This document shows positions 7,583 through 15,706 of a stretch of 64,000 nucleotides of DNA, piece by piece; positions within the stretch are counted from its first letter, which is position 1; each line of letters starts with the position of its first letter. Source of the DNA: SHXO01 sp964523885 (GTDB lineage: Bacteria; Pseudomonadota; Gammaproteobacteria; Burkholderiales; SHXO01). The notes under the pieces were generated by a model that was not told the origin of the DNA, searched no databases, and saw nothing but the letters and a program-made list of their open reading frames with translations. Both the position numbers and the translations under genes were made by a program. Location: contig CAZFYX010000039.1 in assembly GCA_964523885.1 (NCBI GenBank), positions 62,001-126,000 of the forward strand, read 5' to 3'.

Positions 7583-8245
7583 CTACTGGTTCGCCGGTGA
7601 CTGGGGATCCAGCAGGAACGCGGTCAGGTCCGCGATCTCCTGGGCCGTGAGCCACTGGTTGCGCCCGAAGCGGGGCATGCCGGAGCAGGCGTGGAATGCC
7701 TGCGCGTCGTAGATCTTCGCATAGACGAAGCGCACCGCCTCCGGTGACCTGCCGTGGGCCTTGCCGTAGCCGGTGAGCGAAGGGCCGAGGTTCCCGGCCG
7801 CGATCTCCGAGCGCGCGATGGTGTGGCAGGCGTAGCAGTTTCCGCCGCGAGGGGTGTCCGCCCGGTCGGGCTGGATCCGGCCGATCTGTCCGCCGCTGCC
7901 CACGGCAGCCAGCTTCTCGCCCTTGCGCCAGTCGCCCAGCATCGCGCCGGGGTCCGCGGGCAGTTGCAGCCTCGACCGCGAGAGCTCGAGGATGCGCACA
8001 GCCACTTCCGGCGGCGGCTGGTTGCGGTACCGGCTGCACAGGGCGTTGACCTCGTCCTGCTGCAGGCGACTGGTGCGCTCCGCGTCCGTTGCAGTGGGGA
8101 ACGAGTCGTGGAAGGCTGTCTCGGCGATGCTGGAATCGTCGGCTGAGGCGAAGGGAGCGAGAAGGAGCGTCGTGACGAGGGCGGCTGCGGCGGGAGATGA
8201 CGGTCGAGGGCGATGCGAAGTGCGCCTGTCGTTCGTACCCCTCAC
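7583..8245 (-). CDS. soxX: SoxX, monoheme cytochrome c of the SoxAX complex (start inside a REP repeat)
   Basis: SoxX pairs with SoxA to join thiosulfate oxidatively to SoxY in the periplasm. The mature part has a single c-heme site NCYACHTIA and the distal Met in CSGMPRFGRN, followed by TAQEIADLTAFLL. The signal peptide hydrophobic core (AAAALVTTLLLAPFASA) has no ATG in front of it. The only usable in-frame start before it is GTG at 8243-8245, which lies inside a REP element; GAGAGGG from the same repeat sits 5 nt upstream as a plausible ribosome site. The frame remains open further upstream to 8686, but that part is repeat sequence. Predicted length is 220 residues. Confidence 0.85.
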   Translation of the reverse strand: MRGTNDRRTSHRPRPSSPAAAALVTTLLLAPFASADDSSIAETAFHDSFPTATDAERTSRLQQDEVNALCSRYRNQPPPEVAVRILELSRSRLQLPADPGAMLGDWRKGEKLAAVGSGGQIGRIQPDRADTPRGGNCYACHTIARSEIAAGNLGPSLTGYGKAHGRSPEAVRFVYAKIYDAQAFHACSGMPRFGRNQWLTAQEIADLTAFLLDPQSPANQ

Positions 8246-8617
8246 CCTGGCCCTCTCCCGCAAGGGGAGAGGGGAGCGTGGAGCGTGCGAGCTGCGTACG
8301 TGCTGCGCCGAAGTCAGCACATCACCGTCTTCCCCCTCCCCGTCAATCGATGAGGGCCGGGGTGAGGGTGACGCGCGCAACGCTTCAGCACCCGCGTTGC
8401 ATCCCGGGCGCACTGGCGATCGCGCATCGCTGGGTTTCCCCTCTCCCTCGACGGGAGAGGGCCGGGGTGAGGGTGACGCGCGCAACGCGCCCAGACCAAG
8501 AGACGCTTCAGCACCCGCGTTGCATCCCGGGCGCACTGGCGATCGCACATCGCTGGGTTCCCCCTCTCCCTCGACGGGAGAGGGCCGGGGTGAGGGTGAC
8601 GCGCACAACGCGCGCAC
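8235..8617. repeat. Cluster of four REP-like elements with a tandem duplication, between soxA and soxX
   Basis: Palindromic REP-like units (core CCCTCTCCC-loop-GGGAGAGGG flanked by GGGTGAGGG) lie at about 8235-8274, 8330-8371 (degenerate), 8437-8480 and 8559-8602. The spacer TTCAGCACCCGCGTTGCATC and the next 30 bases occur twice, 123 bp apart (from 8383 and 8506), so two of the units arose by tandem duplication. The first interval is 105 bp because 18 bp are missing. This fills most of the 450-bp gap between soxX and soxA. I see no other gene here. Confidence 0.9.
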
Positions 8618-8695
8618 ACCGTGAGGCGCCCCGGCACCCGGCGCTGCCGCGCCGCAATCTCCTCTCCTCTCCGCTCGCCGCGCCATGTCAGTCTC

Positions 8696-9502
8696 TCACC
8701 GCTTGATCCCAGGTGCTTCCAGCGTCGCCCCGGATGCGTTCTTCTGCATATACACCTGCAGCGCGATGACGGCCTCCGACGCGAACGCCGGCTCGGGCAG
8801 GCGCATCTGGCGCATGCAATCGATCACGCGCCGCTCCATGGTCCACACCGCGCTTTGCGAGACACGATAGGCGGGCCACTGCGCCATCGCAGCGCGCGCG
8901 CCCGCCGCGGTAGTCAGGTTGGGCACATCCTGCAGCCGGATGCGGCGATCGTCCGCGCTGTGGCAGGTGGCGCAGGCGAAGTCGAGTGGTCCCGAGCGCC
9001 GGTGGAAGATCGCCTCGCCGATGGCATACAGCTGCGCTTCGCGCGGATGCCGCGCAGGTACGTCGATCAAGTACCCATTCGACCTGGTCGCGATGTAGGT
9101 CACCAGCGCCTCGATGTCCGACTCGCGCGCATACCAGCGGTCGATCGCTTGCGCCGGCGAGACCCCCTGCAGCGTCGTCATGCACGTGACCAGGCGCGAT
9201 TCGGCGTCCTGCACCTTGCCGGTGTCCGCAAAGTAGCGCGGCAGCTGCGCATAGGCGCCTTCGAGCCGGCCCGGCCCGAGGCCAAGGTCGCACTGCGAGA
9301 GCGTCGCCCGCTTCGGACCGCGCGGCATGGTCCACAGTTCCTCGCCCCTGAGCTCCATCAGTTCGGCGGGGTTGTCCGCCTGCAGCATCTCGCGGTACTT
9401 CCGGATCTCCTGCAGCGTCCGGTCCTGCGCAGGGGCGGCGGCGGCGAACGCGAGGACCGCACTGCCGAGGAGCAGTCGGCGGTACAGCCGGGCGGGCTTC
9501 AA
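8696..9502 (-). CDS. soxA: SoxA, cytochrome subunit of SoxAX, single-heme form
   Basis: A 268-residue exported protein (signal peptide residues 1-26, ending APAQ). It carries one c-heme site, CATCH at 177-181, and the conserved active-site cysteine in VIDCMRQMRLPEP (Cys229), which becomes the persulfide heme ligand. At the position of the first heme site of di-heme SoxA there is no CxxCH; Cys71 (SQCDLG) and Cys107 (VTCMTT) remain, the pair known to form a disulfide in single-heme SoxA proteins. The start overlaps the soxZ stop by 4 nt (ATGA), so the two are translationally coupled. Confidence 0.93.
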   Translation of the reverse strand: MKPARLYRRLLLGSAVLAFAAAAPAQDRTLQEIRKYREMLQADNPAELMELRGEELWTMPRGPKRATLSQCDLGLGPGRLEGAYAQLPRYFADTGKVQDAESRLVTCMTTLQGVSPAQAIDRWYARESDIEALVTYIATRSNGYLIDVPARHPREAQLYAIGEAIFHRRSGPLDFACATCHSADDRRIRLQDVPNLTTAAGARAAMAQWPAYRVSQSAVWTMERRVIDCMRQMRLPEPAFASEAVIALQVYMQKNASGATLEAPGIKR

Positions 9503-9810
9503 CTGACCACGACCTCGTCAGCGCGCGAGTCGCCCTTGCTGTCAACCCATGCGACCTTCACCTTGTCGCCCTTCTGCCCGCCGCGGAACCGGAAGGACAC
9601 GAACGGGTTCGCGGACACCGACGGCCCCCAGTGCGCGGACAGCACCGTGCGATCGCCGCAGGTGACGGTCACGAGCTGGATGAAGTGCGCTGGGATGACT
9701 TCCCCGTCCTGGCTCTTGCGCTGCCCTGTCTCCATGATGTGGCTCATCAGGACCCGGACCTCGACCACATCGCCGTCCGCCCTGGCGCGGATACGCATCG
9801 GATTGCCCAT
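9499..9810 (-). CDS. soxZ: SoxZ, partner of the sulfur carrier SoxY
   Basis: A 103-residue protein without signal peptide, normally carried to the periplasm bound to Tat-exported SoxY. It has the family pattern MRIRARADGDVVEVRVLMSH, IPAHFIQ, SANPFVSFRFRG and GDKVKVAWVDSKG in an immunoglobulin-like sandwich. It starts 8 nt after soxY and overlaps soxA by 4 nt. MGNP could also begin at the internal Met five residues in; the first ATG is used because of the spacing to soxY. Confidence 0.95.
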   Translation of the reverse strand: MGNPMRIRARADGDVVEVRVLMSHIMETGQRKSQDGEVIPAHFIQLVTVTCGDRTVLSAHWGPSVSANPFVSFRFRGGQKGDKVKVAWVDSKGDSRADEVVVS

Positions 9811-9818
9811 GATCGCCG

Positions 9819-10274
9819 CTAGCCTCCGCAGCCGCCCAGGGTGACCTTGATCTCCTTCGCGGCATAGCGCAACCCGCCTTCGCAGCGCGCGATCGCGTAC
9901 ACGTTCGAAGTCATCGCCATCTTGACCCGCGTCTGTACCTCCGGCAGGGTGCCCTGCGGGAAGAAGAAGATCGCCGACAGCAGCGTGGGGTTCTTCTCGA
10001 CCACCACTGCGATCGCGTCGGTCTTCGCTGCCGCGCTGCTGACGTTGAGCGGTACGACGGCACCGTTCTCCGCGATGTCCGGTGCGACGATGGCCACATC
10101 CGGGCTTTCCGCGGCACCGCCCTCACCCAGGACCTTGAACAGTTCGTCCAGGCTGCGCGCGTCGAACGCGGCCTTGTTCCACGCCTCGGCGCGAGCCTCG
10201 GGGCCGAGGAAACCGGCGGCCGCGAGCGCGGCCAGCAGCGCAGTCGTCCTCGTCAGGAATTCACGTCTCTGCAT
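9819..10274 (-). CDS. soxY: SoxY, sulfur-carrier protein
   Basis: A 151-residue protein with a Tat signal (QRREFLTRTTALLAALAAAG) and the diagnostic C-terminal swinging arm GGCGG, whose cysteine (residue 149) carries sulfur intermediates between SoxAX and SoxB. It is the first gene of soxYZAXB; GGAGG upstream of the ATG is a strong ribosome site. The 123 bp upstream of it, up to the stop of the lipoprotein gene, should hold the operon promoter, but I see no convincing -35/-10 pair there. Confidence 0.96.
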   Translation of the reverse strand: MQRREFLTRTTALLAALAAAGFLGPEARAEAWNKAAFDARSLDELFKVLGEGGAAESPDVAIVAPDIAENGAVVPLNVSSAAAKTDAIAVVVEKNPTLLSAIFFFPQGTLPEVQTRVKMAMTSNVYAIARCEGGLRYAAKEIKVTLGGCGG

Positions 10275-10397
10275 TCATCCTCCGTCTGCCACAGCCGCAA
10301 TAGTACCTGCGGCGGCCCGGGGACCGCGAGACGCGTCAAGGGGGATGGGGAAAAAGGCGCTGCACCGGGCGCCGCAGAGGGCCCCGGCGCACTGCGC

Positions 10398-11330
10398 TCA
10401 TCGCTTCACTGCGAATGCACCGCTCATCTGCTGCGACTTGTCGGCTTTCTCCACGAAGTAGGTTCCGCCCAGTTCGCGCACGGCGGGGCCGTAGAAGCGC
10501 GCAGTGGCCTGGCCGCTCATGTCGGCGGAGGGCGTGGCCAGGGTCCCCGAAAGCCGGTTGCTGCCAGCGGCATAGTTCAGCACCCCGGAGAGGTCGAGGC
10601 TGGAGTCGGACACCGGGATGCCGCTCCCGCGCAACGTGCGGACGGAGAAGTCGGTGGCGAAGTTGATCGACCGTGCGCCGAAGTCGGCCTGTGCCGTCGC
10701 ATGCGCAGTGACGTCATGCACACCGGCCGAGTTGACCAGCGTGCCGAGCATCACGCCCGCATAGCTCGCGGATCCGGTGACCGGAATGTCGCTCACGCGG
10801 GTGGCAGTGCCGAGGATGAAGCGCCCGTCGTACTGCGTCGCCGCGGACGGCGACTGCGAATAGCCCCATGCCCCGAGGGTGGTGTACTGCAGCCCCGCGG
10901 TGCGCGGGTTCAGCAGCTCGACCGAGCGGAGCGACCCGTCGCTTGCGACCTTCTGCTCCGAGCTGACGGCGACGGAAAAACCAGGCGAGATCGGCACCGT
11001 TCTCGTGGCGAGGTTGGCGAAGGTCTCGCTGAACTGGAGCGGGGCGGCCGGCACCGAGAAGTCCATTGCGATCGTCTTCGGCTGCCCAGACACCCAGTCG
11101 ATCCGTCCCTCCACGGTCCCATTGAGTTGCCTGGCGGTCGACGTGGCGGCGTCGATGCCGAGGTTGACGGCCTGGCCGGTCAAGCGCGTCTGCCCCGGTT
11201 TCGTGATGTCGGGATAGACCTCGGGCACGGGCGTGGAGCGGGTGCCCGAGCTGCCCCCACCGCCTCCTCCACATCCGGCCAGCATCACTGCAACGCTCAC
11301 CGCGACTGAAAATTCCACACGCATGGGCAT
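10398..11330 (-). CDS. Surface lipoprotein, TbpB-like barrel domain
   Basis: A 310-residue lipoprotein with signal peptide and lipobox MLAGC followed by a GGGGGGSSG flexible tether, typical of lipoproteins presented at the surface. The C-terminal part ends ARFYGPAVRELGGTYFVEK and GAFAVKR, the closing pattern of the small beta-barrel shared by transferrin-binding-protein-B-like lipoproteins. Ligand unknown. The frame is open to 11750, but the ATG at 11330 (preceded by GAGGAC) begins the signal peptide. It is on the same strand as, and upstream of, soxY, with 123 bp between; it may or may not be transcribed into sox. Confidence 0.7.
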   Translation of the reverse strand: MPMRVEFSVAVSVAVMLAGCGGGGGGSSGTRSTPVPEVYPDITKPGQTRLTGQAVNLGIDAATSTARQLNGTVEGRIDWVSGQPKTIAMDFSVPAAPLQFSETFANLATRTVPISPGFSVAVSSEQKVASDGSLRSVELLNPRTAGLQYTTLGAWGYSQSPSAATQYDGRFILGTATRVSDIPVTGSASYAGVMLGTLVNSAGVHDVTAHATAQADFGARSINFATDFSVRTLRGSGIPVSDSSLDLSGVLNYAAGSNRLSGTLATPSADMSGQATARFYGPAVRELGGTYFVEKADKSQQMSGAFAVKR

Positions 11331-11589
11331 GGCGTCCTCTTCCCGGCGCCGCGGGGGACGCCTGCAGGGGTTCTCGAAACCTTCGCCATGACCGTGCGCA
11401 TCCGGGCGCGGCGCCGTGAACCGGAGCGACGCTGCAGCGGAACGGCCGTGGCGAGCGCCGGCAGCAACCACCATTCCGGGCTCGCGGCCGGGCCGCGAAC
11501 GGTCAAATCTGCTGCACCGCATAGGGTTCAGACCTGCAGCCCGGGCGCCGATAACGGGTTCACCGAGCCCCGGATCGGAGGTTGCCTGC

Positions 11590-12063
11590 GTGCGTGCCCT
11601 CATTCTTGCCCTGCTGCTCCCCACCGCCGTCGCTGCGGCCGCGGAGCCGTTCCCCTGCCTGCTCACGCCCGCCGAGCTGGGCCCGGTGCTCGGGCACACG
11701 CCGGCACCCGGCAAGCCCGAGCGGGATCCGCTCGGCAATCCCATGTGCATCTACGAGCGCACCGACCAGCTGGGCAGCCGGTTCCTGCTCATGGTCGAGC
11801 GCACGCCGTGGGATCGCAAGCGCTATGCGCAGCGCCTGGCGCTCGCCACGAGCAGCGGGCTGCGTACTGCCATCGAGTTCCAGGATGTCGGCACCGCGGC
11901 CTTCTACGTCGAAGGCGCTGCGGGCGCCCTGGTGGGCGCGACCTATGTGGAGATCAGCGGCTTCAAGGCGGCCGCCACGCGCAAGGTGCAGCCGGACGAT
12001 GCCCGCGAGCTGCTCAAGCGCATCGCCGCGCGCCTGCCGGCAGGGCCGGTGGCCCGCCAGTAG
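11590..12063 (+). CDS. Exported protein of unknown function
   Basis: A 157-residue protein beginning at GTG 11590 with a signal peptide (RALILALLLPTAVAAAAEPF). GGAGG at 11577-11581, 8 nt upstream, supports this start; the longer frame from 11416 has no signal at its N-terminus. The mature part has two cysteines (FPCLLTPAELG and NPMCIYERTD), a pattern seen in small exported proteins that resemble DUF3558-type lipoproteins, but I am not sure of the family. It converges on the porin gene with only 4 bp between. Confidence 0.6.
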   Translation: MRALILALLLPTAVAAAAEPFPCLLTPAELGPVLGHTPAPGKPERDPLGNPMCIYERTDQLGSRFLLMVERTPWDRKRYAQRLALATSSGLRTAIEFQDVGTAAFYVEGAAGALVGATYVEISGFKAAATRKVQPDDARELLKRIAARLPAGPVARQ

Positions 12064-12067
12064 CGGA

Positions 12068-13357
12068 CTACAACCGGTAGTCCAGCGTGACCCAGACCTT
12101 CCGGGTATCGCGCAGTCCCGCGGCGGCATCACCCGCCCGGTAGTCCGCGTAGTCGGCGCTCGCAGACAGGCGCGAGGTGAAGCGCCAGGTCACGCCGACG
12201 TCCACCTCGCGGCCGAGATCCCAGTCCGACACGTCGCTGTGGAAGTCGTGATACGCCACGCGGGCGCGCAATCGGCCGAGCTCCAATCCCACCGTCCCGC
12301 GCAGATCCTCGAGGCCCACTTTGGGCGTGGTGGCGAAGATGTCCGCCATGCCGGTGAACAGCTGGGTGCTGCCGAGCGGGGTCTGGAACCCGTACTGCCC
12401 CGAGTTGCTCCCCAGTCGCTCCCAGTCCACGCGCGCATACGCCTGGCGGAAGTCGACGCCGGCGCCGAAGCGGTTGTAGCTCGCGTCGATGCGTGAGTCG
12501 CCGCCGGCGAAGTCTCGCTGTTGCGCCGCCTCAGCGGTGTAGTTGACCCGCACGCTCTCGCCCAGCGGCCACGCGCCCCACGCGCGGCCGCCGTAGATCT
12601 TGTTGGAGTTGTCCGAGAACCCGGTGACGGATCCGGTCTCCGGCTGGTTCTGGAAGTAGGCGAACGCCGCGAGCTTCAGCGGCTGGGCGATCTCGTAGTG
12701 CACGTTCACCGCATTGATGCTGGTGTCCCAGGTCTTCGCATAGGCGTTGCGCACCTGGTAGTAGTAGCCGTACAGCACGCGCGCACCGCCGAACGGCTGG
12801 GCATCGAGCGTGATCCCGTCGAAAGCCTGTGGCAGCTGGCCGAAGTCGTAGTCGCCGATGAAGCGCTGGTTGTCGACGCGCACCAGCTGGCGCCCGGCCC
12901 GCAACAGCATGTGCGAGAAGCCGGTGTAGTCCAGGTACAGCCGGTTGAACTGCGTGGTGTCGGGGTCGTACAGCAGCGGATAGTAGCCGGGCGGATAGCC
13001 CTGGGCACTCCACGCATTCCAGCTGCTCCAGGTGTCGCTGTTGCCCGGCGAGCGGTTCCAGTCCAGCCCGTTGCGGTCGTCGAAGCGGCTGACGTTGATG
13101 GCTTCGGCGACAGCGCTGAAGCCCCGGTACTCCAGCGTCTGCCAGCCCAGGGTGGTGCGCACGCTGGCCCAGTGCGCGTCGCCGCTGGTCCCGTCCTGCT
13201 CGACCCAGGTGTAGCGCGGACGCACTTCCAGCAGCAGGTTGCCGTCACGCAGCGCCTCCATTGGGGTGAGGGCGACGAGGGGGCTTTCGTTCTGTGCGAG
13301 CGCGCCCGCCGGCGCGAGGACCAGCACGGCAGCGAGGCGCAGCGCGAGCCGCGTCAT
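12068..13357 (-). CDS. Outer-membrane porin, alginate-export (AlgE-like) family
   Basis: A 429-residue protein with signal peptide (LALRLAAVLVLAPAGALAQ) and a mature part made of alternating beta-strands rich in Tyr, Trp and Gly, starting LLLEVRPRYTWVEQDG and ending VWVTLDYRL, an aromatic outer-membrane sorting end. The stretch LRAGRQLVRVDNQRFIGD is typical of the Alginate_exp domain family. Despite the name these barrels transport varied solutes. A TTG six codons upstream (13375) is an alternative start; I chose ATG 13357 because it gives a normal signal peptide. Confidence 0.78.
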   Translation of the reverse strand: MTRLALRLAAVLVLAPAGALAQNESPLVALTPMEALRDGNLLLEVRPRYTWVEQDGTSGDAHWASVRTTLGWQTLEYRGFSAVAEAINVSRFDDRNGLDWNRSPGNSDTWSSWNAWSAQGYPPGYYPLLYDPDTTQFNRLYLDYTGFSHMLLRAGRQLVRVDNQRFIGDYDFGQLPQAFDGITLDAQPFGGARVLYGYYYQVRNAYAKTWDTSINAVNVHYEIAQPLKLAAFAYFQNQPETGSVTGFSDNSNKIYGGRAWGAWPLGESVRVNYTAEAAQQRDFAGGDSRIDASYNRFGAGVDFRQAYARVDWERLGSNSGQYGFQTPLGSTQLFTGMADIFATTPKVGLEDLRGTVGLELGRLRARVAYHDFHSDVSDWDLGREVDVGVTWRFTSRLSASADYADYRAGDAAAGLRDTRKVWVTLDYRL

Positions 13358-13417
13358 GGGTCGGCAGCGTGGCAAGGAACGCTTGCCACTATAACCCAGC
13401 GCCCGCGGCGGCGCGGT

Positions 13418-14449
13418 TCAGCGCATGAGCGCGCGCGAGGGGCGTCCGGGAGCGGGCCGGCGCCGCGATGCCGGTCCGAGGCTGCCCGCCTCGACCGCGG
13501 CGATGGCCTTGGCCTGGTTCATGTCCTCCGTATACCCGCAGGCGTACAGGCAACACGCAAGCTGGTTGACCAGCGGGTGCGGGATCGGCACCTCGCCTGC
13601 AAGGGCCTGACGCATCCACTCGGCGGTGGTGTGCGCATCCGTGGCGGCCGGCAGGCCGGCCAGCGGCTTCACCGGCCCCACCTCGCCGTCGAACAGCACC
13701 TTGCGCTCGGCCTGGTCGAAGTACTCGATGCGTGGGCGGCGCTGCGGGTTGGCGAACGGCTCGCCTTCGGTGCTGCCGAGCAGGATCGCGGAGGCGCCGG
13801 TCTCGAGGAAGAAGGCGCCGAGCTTGTCCAGGTAAGCCGGGCTGGAGGCTCCGGCCATGACCACGCCGGCGCCATTGAAGGGATCGATCAGCTTCGCCAC
13901 CAAGTGACCGCTGTTGCGCACCCCCAGGCGGTTGCGCAGCGCGAGCAGCGCAGCCAGCCCGGGACACAGCAGCGCATCCGGCACGAATGCGATGTGCTCC
14001 TGCTCGAGCATGCTCTGCGCGTGCGCCAGCGAGCCGCTGGGCAGGATGCCGAGCTCGCGCAGGATGTAGACCGAGGCGACCCGCCCGCTGCCCTCCAGCG
14101 TGCCGTGGAAGACGACCGGTACACCGAGCCGCCGCAACAGCAGCCCCAGCAGGGGCAGCAGGTTGGGCTCGCGCCGGGCGCCCCCGTAGGCTGGGATGAC
14201 CAGCGGGCGCAGCGCAGCGTCGGGCAACTCCAGCGCGTACAGGCGCTCGCCGGTCGCGCGATGGAAACCGAGCAGTTCGGGAACGGATTCACCCTTGAGG
14301 CGCAGGGCGATCAGCAGCGCGCCGAGCTCCAGATCCGGCATGCCGGAATCGAGAATGGCGCTGAACAGCTGATAGGCGTCGCTCTCCGACAGGTCACGAA
14401 CCTCATCCGGTCCCTGAGCGACATGCTTGATGGTGTGCAGCAATTGCAT
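13418..14449 (-). CDS. ybiB: YbiB-like TrpD2 family protein (anthranilate phosphoribosyltransferase fold)
   Basis: A 343-residue protein resembling anthranilate phosphoribosyltransferase in fold but of the TrpD2/YbiB group, which binds nucleic acids non-specifically rather than making tryptophan. Recognisable parts are SDAYQLFSAILDSGMPDLELGALL (N-terminal helical domain), IPAYGGARREPNLLPLLGLLL, VVFHGTLEGSGRVAS and FNGAGVVMAGASSPAYLDKL. GGGAG 5-10 nt before ATG 14449 supports the start. It is divergent from the YaiO-like gene. In E. coli ybiB is SOS-regulated; I do not see a LexA box here. Confidence 0.82.
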   Translation of the reverse strand: MQLLHTIKHVAQGPDEVRDLSESDAYQLFSAILDSGMPDLELGALLIALRLKGESVPELLGFHRATGERLYALELPDAALRPLVIPAYGGARREPNLLPLLGLLLRRLGVPVVFHGTLEGSGRVASVYILRELGILPSGSLAHAQSMLEQEHIAFVPDALLCPGLAALLALRNRLGVRNSGHLVAKLIDPFNGAGVVMAGASSPAYLDKLGAFFLETGASAILLGSTEGEPFANPQRRPRIEYFDQAERKVLFDGEVGPVKPLAGLPAATDAHTTAEWMRQALAGEVPIPHPLVNQLACCLYACGYTEDMNQAKAIAAVEAGSLGPASRRRPAPGRPSRALMR

Positions 14450-14656
14450 CGAGTCTCCCGCAGCGTTGAGACCCCTGTTTGCAACGCACATGCCACCGCG
14501 CTGATTCCCTGTTTGCCCCTTGTGGCGGGGCTTTGGCCTCATCAGTGCGCCACGCGGCGGTGCGCAGGAGGGTCGCCGCGCCTCGCAGCGGTGCATTGAC
14601 GCGCCGCCGCATGAACGACCCGATCGCCGCCTCGGTACGGCCCGTTAGCACGAGGT

Positions 14657-14701
14657 TTGCCCTGCCCGAGGGACTGTTGTAAATTTGTCCCGGTACAACA
14701 G
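14657..14701 (+). promoter_or_regulatory. Candidate promoter with overlapping operator for the YaiO-like gene
   Basis: In the 331-bp gap 14450-14780, TTGCCC (14657-14662) and TAAATT (14680-14685) are 17 bp apart, with a predicted start near 14692. A perfect inverted repeat, CTGTTGTA (14674-14681) and TACAACAG (14694-14701), spacer 12 bp, covers the -10 and the start point. This is the usual position for a repressor operator, possibly TetR- or GntR-type. I see nothing else definite in the gap. Confidence 0.45.
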
Positions 14702-14780
14702 TTTTCCCTACCCAGCCAGGCCGAGCCACGCTAACATTGATCCACCTCATGCAGCGCTCTCCCGCTGCAAGGAGCGGTGG

Positions 14781-15563
14781 ATGGTTCAGTACTTCTCACG
14801 TCTGGCGTTGTGCGCGATGCTCGCGGGCACCGGCGGGATCGCTGCCGCGCAGGGCCTGAAGGCTCCGGGCACCCTCGACAACCTCGATGCCTGGCGGCTG
14901 GACAGCGCCCGGCCGCAGTATCGCCCGGGCAGCAGCCTGGAACCGAAGGGCGCGTTCGCCTACGCCAATCCTGCCGACCCAACGGGCGCCACCGTGGCGG
15001 GCGGGGTGTACCAGCCACTTTCCGACAGCCTGTCCACCCTGTTCGAGTCCACCTACACCAACGCCGGCGGCCTGGAACAGGAGCGCTCGATGCTCGGCGA
15101 GTTCTCCGCGGCATTCGGCGCCGGCTGGGGCATGCGCGCCGGCATGCGCCACAGCGAACTGGGGCTGAAGGAGATGCCGATGTACACGCCCGGAACCGGC
15201 TCGCTCGGCTCCTCGGACATCGGCATGCTTACGCTGGAGCGCAACTGGGACCGCTATCGCGGCGCATACACCTACTATGCGGGCCGTTCCGACACCGGTA
15301 CGACGGCCAGCGGACACCGCTTCCAGCTCAACTACTTCTACGGCGAGCGCAGCTCGGTCGGACTGGCCTACACCGCCCAGCAGCAGACCGACGCCCTGAC
15401 CGGCGTGCGCATGAACGGCCTCCCGGACACCTCCAACGTCGGGTTGGTCGGCGAGCACTGGCTCAGCGACACCTGGTCCCTGCGCTATGACGCGCTGATG
15501 GAAGACACCGGCACGCAGGGCCTCAAGCCCGAGATCCGCCTCGGGCTGCGCCTGAGCTTCTAG
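14781..15563 (+). CDS. Outer-membrane beta-barrel protein, YaiO-like
   Basis: A 260-residue protein with signal peptide (SRLALCAMLAGTGGIAAAQ) followed by repeated amphipathic strands (AGWGMRAGMRHSELGLKEM, WDRYRGAYTYYAGRSD, HRFQLNYFYGERSSVGLAYT) and a C-terminal strand ending in Phe (IRLGLRLSF), as in outer-membrane barrels. The repeated strand pattern is like the YaiO family. AAGGAG 6 nt before ATG 14781 fixes the start; the frame is open upstream but without signal. Function unknown. Confidence 0.68.
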   Translation: MVQYFSRLALCAMLAGTGGIAAAQGLKAPGTLDNLDAWRLDSARPQYRPGSSLEPKGAFAYANPADPTGATVAGGVYQPLSDSLSTLFESTYTNAGGLEQERSMLGEFSAAFGAGWGMRAGMRHSELGLKEMPMYTPGTGSLGSSDIGMLTLERNWDRYRGAYTYYAGRSDTGTTASGHRFQLNYFYGERSSVGLAYTAQQQTDALTGVRMNGLPDTSNVGLVGEHWLSDTWSLRYDALMEDTGTQGLKPEIRLGLRLSF

Positions 15564-15706
15564 CGCGTAACGGGTAGAGACTTTTCCCGCGCGGGCGGTT
15601 ACGATCCGTCCGTCCCTGGTCTGATTCTCTTCGGGCCGATCCGCTCACTGCCGTCGGTGCGCAGGCGCGTGCGCGCCGCGGCCGTCCACGCCAAGGAGTA
15701 GTCGAA

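Noticed and set aside
8352..8617. Possible CRISPR-like array
   Set aside because: There are too few units, the unit is over 100 bp and palindromic, and spacers are repeated rather than unique.
8246..8686. N-terminal extension of SoxX through the REP cluster
   Set aside because: The open frame reflects repeats without stop codons; it encodes PSPRPSPVEGEG-type repeat sequence and would remove the signal peptide from the N-terminus.
12521..14599. Long plus-strand frame opposite the porin and ybiB genes
   Set aside because: It spans two opposite-strand genes and shows the usual low-complexity shadow composition.
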